A stretch of 11,585 nt of DNA from Nocardioides sp. (GTDB lineage Bacteria > Actinomycetota > Actinomycetes > Propionibacteriales > Nocardioidaceae), in contig JAJPEO010000043.1 of assembly GCA_021166815.1 (NCBI GenBank), forward strand, positions 1 through 11,585, given 5' to 3'. Shown one piece after another: positions 7,495 to 11,585 of this stretch. The position numbers and the translations under genes are program-made. Numbering within the stretch: position 1 is the stretch's first letter; the number at the start of each line of letters is the position of its first letter. The notes under the pieces are model-generated. The model was not told the origin of the DNA. It worked only from the letters and a program-made list of their open reading frames with translations, and did no database searches.

Positions 7495-7920
7495 GTGGCT
7501 GCCCGAACGAAGGCGCGCAAGCGCGCGCTGGACATCCTGTTCGCCTCTGAGCTGAGGTCCGAGAGCCCCGGCGAGGCGCTTGACCGCGCCGTGGCAGCGG
7601 GGGAGGGGCCGACCAACCCCTTCACCGAGACCCTCGTGCGAGGCGTCGTCGAGCACCTCGAGCGCATCGACGAGGTGCTCGACCAGTACAGCAACGAGTG
7701 GACGCTGGCGCGGATGCCGGCCGTCGACCGCAACGTGCTGCGCATCGGTGTCTTCGAGATCCTGTGGGGTGACACGGACGTGCCGGGCGAGGTCGCGGTC
7801 AGTGAGGCCGTGCACCTCGTCCAGGAGCTGTCCACCGACGACTCGCCCACGTTCGTCAACGGTCTCCTCGGCGCGATCCAGCGCGATCGCGCCAGCCTGG
7901 TGACGAACCCGCAAGGGTGA
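7495..7920 (+). CDS. nusB: transcription antitermination factor NusB
   Basis: NusB (141 aa) binds the boxA RNA with NusE (S10) and takes part in rRNA antitermination and processing. The all-helical family pattern is clear. It shows ARKRALDILFASE near the N-terminus, RMPAVDRNVLRIGVFEIL in the middle, and VSEAVHLVQELSTDDSPTFVNGLLG near the C-terminus. The length is normal. The start is a GTG 10 nt after the efp stop. The only SD-like bases (CAAGGG, 7475-7480) lie inside efp, 14 nt upstream, so efficient translation probably depends on coupling to efp. Nine nucleotides after the stop is a small GC hairpin (7930-7942). Confidence 0.95.
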   Translation: MAARTKARKRALDILFASELRSESPGEALDRAVAAGEGPTNPFTETLVRGVVEHLERIDEVLDQYSNEWTLARMPAVDRNVLRIGVFEILWGDTDVPGEVAVSEAVHLVQELSTDDSPTFVNGLLGAIQRDRASLVTNPQG

Positions 7921-7929
7921 GTGCACTTC

Positions 7930-7942
7930 GGCGCTCCGCGCC
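7930..7942 (+). terminator. small GC hairpin after nusB
   Basis: GGCGC (7930-7934) pairs perfectly with GCGCC (7938-7942) around a TCC loop, 9 nt after the nusB stop. There is no T-run; the next bases are CTAGGTT, the putative -10 of the following gene. It may be a weak terminator, or lie in the promoter spacer by chance. Confidence 0.3.
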
Positions 7943-7943
7943 C

Positions 7944-7949
7944 TAGGTT
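7944..7949 (+). promoter_or_regulatory. candidate -10 element of the DUF1206 gene
   Basis: TAGGTT (TANNNT type) lies 6 nt before the ATG at 7956, the spacing expected for a leaderless transcript. The wider context CCCTAGG(G/T)T-N6-ATG is shared with the exonuclease gene on the other strand. No clear -35 was seen. The GAGG next to the ATG (2 nt away) is too close to act as a Shine-Dalgarno sequence. Confidence 0.45.
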
Positions 7950-7955
7950 GAGGCC

Positions 7956-8774
7956 ATGAACGCCACTGACCACGCCGCGGAGGCTGCTGGACGCGCACAT
8001 CGCAGCGACTGGCTCGACCACGCGGTCAGGATCGGCCTGATCGCGTACGGCATCGTGCACCTCATCGTGGGCTGGCTCGCCGTCCAGCTGGCCTTCGGCG
8101 ACCACTCCGAGGAGGCATCCAACTCCGGCGCCCTCCATGCCCTGGCCGAGCAGCCCCTGGGCGAGGTGATCGTCTGGGGCGTCGCCGTCGGCATGTTCCT
8201 GCTGGTGGTGTGGCGCCTGCTGGAGTTCGGCTTCGGGCACCGCGAGGCGGAGGAGGGCGCCGAACGCTGGCGCAAGCGTCTCGTGTCGTTGGGCAAGGCC
8301 GTCATCTACGGCGCCCTGGGCTGGAGCGCGCTGAAGGTCCTCTTCGGCGACGGATCCAAGGGCGGCACCGACTCCGCGACGGCGAAGGTCATGGGCCTCC
8401 CCGGTGGGCCGTGGATCGTCGGCGCCGTCGGCCTGGCCATCGCCGGCTACGGGGTCGCCCTCGTGGTCCGCGGCTGGACGGAGAAGTTCGCCGAGAACCT
8501 CGACGCCGAGGGGCGCAGCGGTGAGTCCGGCTCGGCGTACGTGCTGATCGGCAAGGTGGGCTACATCGCGAAGGGGCTGGCGATCGTCGTCGTCGGCGGC
8601 CTGTTCGTCTATGCGGCCGTCACCCACCGGGCCAAGGAGTCCGGCGGTCTCGACCAGGCGCTTCAGACGATCCTGGAGTACCCGTTCGGGCCGTGGCTGC
8701 TCGTCGGGATCGGCCTCGGCATCGGGTGCTACGGGCTGTTCTGCTTCGCCCGGGCGCGGCACCTGTCGCGCTGA
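7956..8774 (+). CDS. DUF1206 domain-containing membrane protein, six membrane helices
   Basis: This 272-aa integral membrane protein is built from three copies of a two-helix unit, as in DUF1206 proteins of actinobacteria and some other bacteria. Each unit opens with a basic residue and a Gly- and Ala-rich helix: RIGLIAYGIVHLIVGW (about 25-40), GKAVIYGALGW (about 113-123), then GKVGYIAKGLAIVVVGG (about 201-217). Each unit continues through a short polar stretch to a second helix such as PWIVGAVGLAIAGYGVALVVRG. There is no signal peptide beyond the first helix. The function of the family is unknown. The gene follows nusB after 35 nt but probably has its own promoter (TAGGTT), and converges on a TetR-type regulator with an 18-bp gap. 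That arrangement does not by itself show that the regulator controls it. Confidence 0.88.
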   Translation: MNATDHAAEAAGRAHRSDWLDHAVRIGLIAYGIVHLIVGWLAVQLAFGDHSEEASNSGALHALAEQPLGEVIVWGVAVGMFLLVVWRLLEFGFGHREAEEGAERWRKRLVSLGKAVIYGALGWSALKVLFGDGSKGGTDSATAKVMGLPGGPWIVGAVGLAIAGYGVALVVRGWTEKFAENLDAEGRSGESGSAYVLIGKVGYIAKGLAIVVVGGLFVYAAVTHRAKESGGLDQALQTILEYPFGPWLLVGIGLGIGCYGLFCFARARHLSR

Positions 8775-8792
8775 ACGCGGCTCGTCGGCCGG

Positions 8793-9503
8793 TCAGGCAG
8801 GGAGTCGGCCGATGCCCATCGCGTTGCCCAGCGCCGACATGACCACGTGCTCCCGCACCTGCTCGGCGGTGATGCGGCTGATGCCCGGGATGCCGGGTGC
8901 GGTCTCGGAGACGAGGATGCCCACGCGGCCCAGCTGGAGGGTGCCGAGGCCACTGGCGTAGAGCATGTTGGCGAGGAGGTTGGGGTCCTCGACCTGGAAC
9001 TCCCCGGACTCCACGCCCTGCTGGATCACCTGGGTCAGCACCACCAGGCAGCCGGTCATGGCCCGCCCGAGCCGGAACATCGCGCTCTCGCTCACCTCGG
9101 TGAGCAGGTCGTGGCCCTGGCGCCGCATGATCGCCTGCGCGCAGTCGACGAAGGCCGGGTGGTCGAGCCCGTAGTCCACGAAGGCCTCGACGATCCCGCG
9201 GAGCCGGGCCTGCGGCGAGCCCTCCTCCTGGGCCGCGGCGACGAGGAGCTCGCGCAGCTCGTCGAGGTACTGCACCAGGGTGAGGGCGAAAAGCTCCTCC
9301 TTGCCGGTGAAGTGGCGGTAGACGATGGCGCGGTTGATGCCCACCGCGTTGGCGATGTCCTCGATCTGGGCGTCGCGGACCCCTCGCTCGTCGAAGAGGC
9401 GTCGGGTGGCGTCGATGATCTCCTGCTCGCGCAGTCGCCGGCGCGCTGCAGCGTTGGAGCTGCGCCGGTCCCGCGGGACCTCCGGCGGGGGGCTAGCGCT
9501 CAT
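8793..9503 (-). CDS. TetR/AcrR-family transcriptional regulator
   Basis: This 236-aa protein has an N-terminal TetR-type DNA-binding domain at about residues 22-80. Its pattern is REQEIIDATRRLFDERG, then the helix-turn-helix DAQIEDIANAVGINRAIVYRHFTGKEELF, followed by an all-helical ligand and dimerisation region. Such proteins usually repress genes and release DNA when they bind a small molecule; the ligand cannot be deduced. The ATG at 9503 is preferred to the TTG at 9536. The extra 11 residues add nothing conserved, and TAGACT lies 7 nt upstream of the ATG, fitting a leaderless message. The gene converges on the DUF1206 gene and follows the HNH gene on the same strand after 184 bp. No obvious target operon is adjacent, so self-regulation or remote targets are possible. 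Confidence 0.9.
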   Translation of the reverse strand: MSASPPPEVPRDRRSSNAAARRRLREQEIIDATRRLFDERGVRDAQIEDIANAVGINRAIVYRHFTGKEELFALTLVQYLDELRELLVAAAQEEGSPQARLRGIVEAFVDYGLDHPAFVDCAQAIMRRQGHDLLTEVSESAMFRLGRAMTGCLVVLTQVIQQGVESGEFQVEDPNLLANMLYASGLGTLQLGRVGILVSETAPGIPGISRITAEQVREHVVMSALGNAMGIGRLPA

Positions 9504-9687
9504 GCGGCGCAGTCTACGGTCATGTGAGGTGGACAACGTCCTCGAGGGTGTCCGCCTCGCCGGGGGACTTGTCGTCGCGGTGGCGCAGCGGCCGTGCGGC
9601 CTCGGGGCGACGCCGGCCGGACAGCGCGTCGACTGCGGGCGTGCCTGTGGCCCCGTCTCCTGGTGGGTGGCGGGGTGTGGGGCGGGG
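9504..9687. other. intergenic region between the HNH gene and the TetR gene
   Basis: These 184 bp contain no credible gene. Near the TetR end, minus-strand TAGACT (plus 9511-9516) is a candidate -10 element 7 nt before the TetR ATG. GGAC-AAC-GTCC (9531-9541) is a short imperfect dyad slightly further upstream that could be part of an operator, but its arms are only 4 bp. No strong terminator for the HNH gene was seen; the stretch after its stop is G-rich on the plus strand. Confidence 0.4.
9511..9516 (-). promoter_or_regulatory. candidate -10 element of the TetR-family gene
   Basis: Minus-strand TAGACT (TANNNT type) ends 7 nt before the ATG at 9503 and would place the transcription start at or next to the start codon. 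It is the main reason for choosing that start over the TTG upstream. No convincing -35 was found. Confidence 0.4.
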
Positions 9688-11122
9688 TCAATCTCGGGGC
9701 GGGCCGCTCGCCTGCGTCTGGGTGCTCGGGTGGGCGGTGGTGCCGTGCTGGTCGACCTGGAACTGGTGGCCGTGGGGGCTGGTCCAGGTCACTCGGCCGG
9801 GTTCGGGCATCGCCACTCGCCAGCCGGTGTGGGTCTTGAGGCGGTGGTGGCGCCGGCAGAGCGGGATCAAGTTGGCTGCCGAGGTCGGGCCGGGCTGGGG
9901 CCTGCCTTCTGCCTCGGCTTGATGGTCGTAGGGGACGACGTGGTCGAGGTCGCAGCGCCTCGCGGGCTGGGTGCACCAGGGGAACCGACACGTCCGGTCC
10001 CGGGTGATCACGTGGTCGCGGATCCGGTCGGGGATCGCGTACCCGGGCGCGGTCAGCTGGGTGTTGAGGTCGATGACCGGCCGGATGCTGACCTTGGTGT
10101 GGGAGTCGCCGCACCAGGCCTGCACGTGCTCGAGGAGCGCGAGGCGGTGGCCCTTCTCGAGCCTTCCGAGCCGGTCGACCTGCAGCGTCGCCTCGTTGTC
10201 TGTCCCGGCGGCCGGGCTCATGGCTGCGTCAAAGTGCATGTTCAGCACCAGCTCCCGCGCAGCAGGCAGCTTCACGTCCGGGTCGGGCTGGCTGGGCTGG
10301 CTATGGGCGGTGTCGGGGTGCTCGTCACGGAACAACGCCAGCGCGGTCTGGTGTCGCGCGAGGTGGCCCAGGGCGTGGGCGCGGCGGGTGTCGAGGTCGT
10401 CCTCCGAACCGAGAGCCTTGAGCTCCTTCGCACCCTGGGTGAGGGCGTGGTCCAGATCGAGCGCATCGGCAGTCGACAAGGTTGCCGACATGGTCATGGT
10501 GCCGGGCTCCAGGCCGGTGTCGTCCAGGTCGACCCGCAACAGCATGGGATCTGCAAGGGGACGGTCCGGGAGGCCGTGGCGCGTGGCGGCCTCGTCCACC
10601 AGCCGCTCCACCGCGGCAGAACCGACCCGCCCGGCGACCGCGGCGACCTGGGCGTCCACCCACGCAGCGGCCTCGACGGTGAGGTCACGCGAGATCGTCT
10701 CCGCGGCCACGAGCCGGGCCCGCCACGCGGGGACCCGCCCGGCAAGGGTCTGGGCCCACAGCCGGGGGAGGCGGTGGCGCAGCTCCAGGGCGTGCCCGAC
10801 AAGTCGTTTGGCCGACGCCGTGGACTCCCCCAGCACCGCGCCGAGCTCAGCGACCGCGTACTCACTGACCAGCGGGCACCCGGCACCAGAGATCGGCAGG
10901 TGCACCCCACCACCGTCCGGGCCGCGGACCACGATCGAGGCCTCCTCGCCGGGCTCGAGCGCGGGGTGCTGGTCGGCCCAGACACAGGGCGAGCACCAGC
11001 TGGTGGGCGGCCTCGGCGCGCTCCCGCGCCCGCGACGCCGCGACTGCGGACAGCACCTCACCCGAGGACAGCTCCTCGACCCGGGAGGGGTCCAGGAGCA
11101 TCGGATGGGGAGCGGTGGCCAT
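9688..11122 (-). pseudogene. DUF222/HNH endonuclease-like gene (13E12-repeat type) broken by a frameshift
   Basis: Two overlapping minus-strand frames together make one DUF222-HNH protein of about 477 residues. The first begins at the ATG at 11122 (MATAPHPMLLDPSRVEELSS...). It carries the usual N-terminal helix with RERAEAAHQLVLALC, then loses homology. The continuation WADQHPALEPGEEAS is in the next frame. The join is at about 10978-11000 and needs one net extra base removed (span 1435 bp, not a multiple of three). The rest is continuous: the DUF222 helical region, then a C-terminal HNH domain. The HNH domain has CRFPWC, DLDHVVPYD, NLIPLCRRHH and RLKTHTGW, so its metal-binding and catalytic His and Cys are intact. 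Unshifted translation would stop after 86 residues at 10862. A long open frame running up to 11541 is an artefact of high GC. The break may be real decay or a sequencing error. A LexA box lies directly upstream. Confidence 0.85.
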
Positions 11123-11137
11123 GCCCCCAATTCTCCC

Positions 11138-11153
11138 TCGAACAGGTGTTCGA
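11138..11153. promoter_or_regulatory. LexA (SOS) box between the HNH gene and the lipoprotein gene
   Basis: TCGAACAGGTGTTCGA is a perfect palindrome in the form TCGAAC-N4-GTTCGA, with seven-base arms around GG. It matches the LexA operator of mycobacteria and other actinobacteria. It lies 15 bp upstream of the HNH gene's ATG. Minus-strand GAGAAT (plus 11130-11135), a weak -10 candidate 7 nt before that ATG, sits 2 bp from the box, so LexA bound here should block transcription. GAGGGAG overlapping the box edge could instead be a Shine-Dalgarno sequence. On the other side, TACCAT (11155-11160) begins 1 bp after the box and could be a -10 for the rightward lipoprotein gene. Confidence 0.85.
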
Positions 11154-11220
11154 ATACCATCCCCCAAGTCGGGGACGTTCCTGCCGGGCAACCTTCCCAC
11201 CGCGGCGCACGTCCCACCGA

Positions 11221-11240
11221 CAGGCGCCACCAGGCGCCAC
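11221..11240 (+). repeat. tandem 10-bp repeat upstream of the lipoprotein gene
   Basis: CAGGCGCCAC occurs twice in tandem, 10 bp before the ribosome-binding site of the lipoprotein gene. Because each copy contains the palindrome GGCGCC, the transcript could fold a 6-bp stem with an ACCA loop (11223-11238). It may be a protein-binding site or a leader structure; nothing else supports either. Confidence 0.5.
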
Positions 11241-11250
11241 GCACGAGACC

Positions 11251-11256
11251 GGGAGG
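11251..11256 (+). promoter_or_regulatory. Shine-Dalgarno sequence of the lipoprotein gene
   Basis: GGGAGG lies 6 nt before the ATG at 11263, an excellent match to the anti-Shine-Dalgarno sequence. It fixes the start of a gene that runs out of the window. Confidence 0.75.
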
Positions 11257-11262
11257 CACGAC

Positions 11263-11585
11263 ATGCGTACCCACCACTGGGCGGCTCCACTGCTCTGCCT
11301 CGCACTGGTGACGGCGGCAACGTCCTGCGGGACCGAGGACCCGAGCCCCGTCTCGAGCGCGAGCGACCCCGGCGCCACGACCGAGCCGGCCCAGGCGCCG
11401 ACCGATGAGCCCACCCAGACCAGCCCCGTCGACGAGGCCGACGAGGCCGACCTCCCGGCGTGGACCCTGGCCCCGGCCGAAGGCGACCCGATGGGAGCGG
11501 GCGGGATGCTCGGCCTGGTCGACGTACGGGCCGGCCGGCACGACGACTTCGACCGCGTCGTCCTCGAGCTCGACGGGGAGGGCGA
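11263..11585 (+). CDS. secreted lipoprotein with an AMIN-like domain, 5' part only
   Basis: The window shows the first 107 codons of an open frame that continues past its end. Residues 1-22 form a lipoprotein signal: MRTHH, a hydrophobic core APLLCLALVTAA, and the lipobox ATSC with C22 as the lipidated residue. The Ala at -3 is less common than Leu but acceptable. A disordered linker rich in Pro, Thr, Ser, Glu and Asp follows (about 24-75), usual for proteins crossing the cell wall. The last visible residues, VDVRAGRHDDFDRVVLELDG, match the opening strand pattern of the AMIN-like domain of actinobacterial lipoproteins. That domain family has no firm function, though AMIN domains often bind cell-wall material. 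The gene is divergent from the HNH gene, with a LexA box between them. The domain call is moderate because only its start is visible. Confidence 0.78.
   Translation, partial: MRTHHWAAPLLCLALVTAATSCGTEDPSPVSSASDPGATTEPAQAPTDEPTQTSPVDEADEADLPAWTLAPAEGDPMGAGGMLGLVDVRAGRHDDFDRVVLELDGEG

Noticed and set aside
6204..8762. 852-residue open frame on the minus strand
   Set aside because: It runs antisense through efp, nusB and the DUF1206 gene and out of frame through the exonuclease, with Arg/His/Gln-rich shadow composition.
9504..9536. TTG start at 9536 for the TetR-family gene
   Set aside because: It adds 11 unconserved residues and would place the -10 candidate inside the coding region; the ATG at 9503 fits better.
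9531..9541. GGAC-AAC-GTCC as a TetR operator
   Set aside because: The arms are only 4 bp and flanking bases do not pair, which is expected often by chance in this composition.
9504..11262. HNH region as a mobile element with flanking direct repeats
   Set aside because: The flanks at about 9504-9687 and 11123-11262 were compared by eye and share no convincing repeat, so mobility is not supported here.
9971..11311. 446-residue open frame on the plus strand opposite the HNH gene
   Set aside because: It is antisense to a clear DUF222/HNH coding frame, has low-complexity Ser/Arg/Ala-rich composition and no recognisable domain; long antisense frames are common in high-GC DNA.
11123..11541. Upstream extension of the HNH frame to 11541
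   Set aside because: The extension overlaps the lipoprotein gene and LexA box and is not DUF222-like; the true N-terminus is in the neighbouring frame starting at 11122.
1..11585. CRISPR array, tRNA, rRNA or insertion sequence
   Set aside because: No regularly spaced repeats, tRNA-like cloverleaf, rRNA segment, transposase or terminal inverted repeats were seen; intergenic space is too small for most of these.

Overview
The window is high-GC, densely packed bacterial DNA typical of an actinobacterium. The order ruvX-mltG-aroE-prepilin peptidase-aroC-aroK-aroB-aroQ ... efp-nusB, the PGKGP-type EF-P, the DUF1206 protein and the DUF222/HNH gene all point that way, most likely to Nocardioides or a relative. 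The family assignment is inferred from gene order and protein style, not from a search.

Positions 1-6220 (+ strand) form one long, tightly coupled operon. It holds the 3' end of ruvX, the peptidoglycan transglycosylase gene mltG, then aroE, a small type IV prepilin peptidase gene, aroC, aroK, aroB and aroQ. Junctions overlap by 4-8 bp or are separated by 4-5 nt. The exception is a 62-bp gap before aroC that contains a predicted hairpin. AroB, AroQ, AroE, AroK and AroC cover five of the seven shikimate-pathway steps, from DAHP to dehydroquinate, dehydroshikimate, shikimate and shikimate 3-phosphate, and finally from EPSP to chorismate. DAHP synthase and EPSP synthase are not here.

Positions 6212-6805 (- strand) hold a DEDDh-type 3'-5' exonuclease. 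It converges on aroQ with a 9-bp overlap of the 3' ends and diverges from efp. Positions 6921-8774 (+) hold efp, nusB and a six-helix DUF1206 membrane protein. A TetR-family regulator (8793-9503, -) converges on the DUF1206 gene.

Positions 9688-11122 (-) hold a DUF222/HNH endonuclease-like gene of the 13E12-repeat type. Its reading frame is broken by one net extra base near 10981. Directly upstream lies a perfect actinobacterial LexA (SOS) box, TCGAAC-N4-GTTCGA, at 11138-11153. On the other side of the box, a secreted lipoprotein gene with an AMIN-like domain starts at 11263 and runs off the window.

Several start sites have a -10-like TAGNNT hexamer 6-7 nt upstream, which suggests leaderless transcripts. 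The least ordinary part of the window is the 3' end: the SOS-controlled, frameshifted HNH gene and its divergent lipoprotein neighbour. No CRISPR array, tRNA, rRNA, insertion sequence or clearly new multi-gene system was found.
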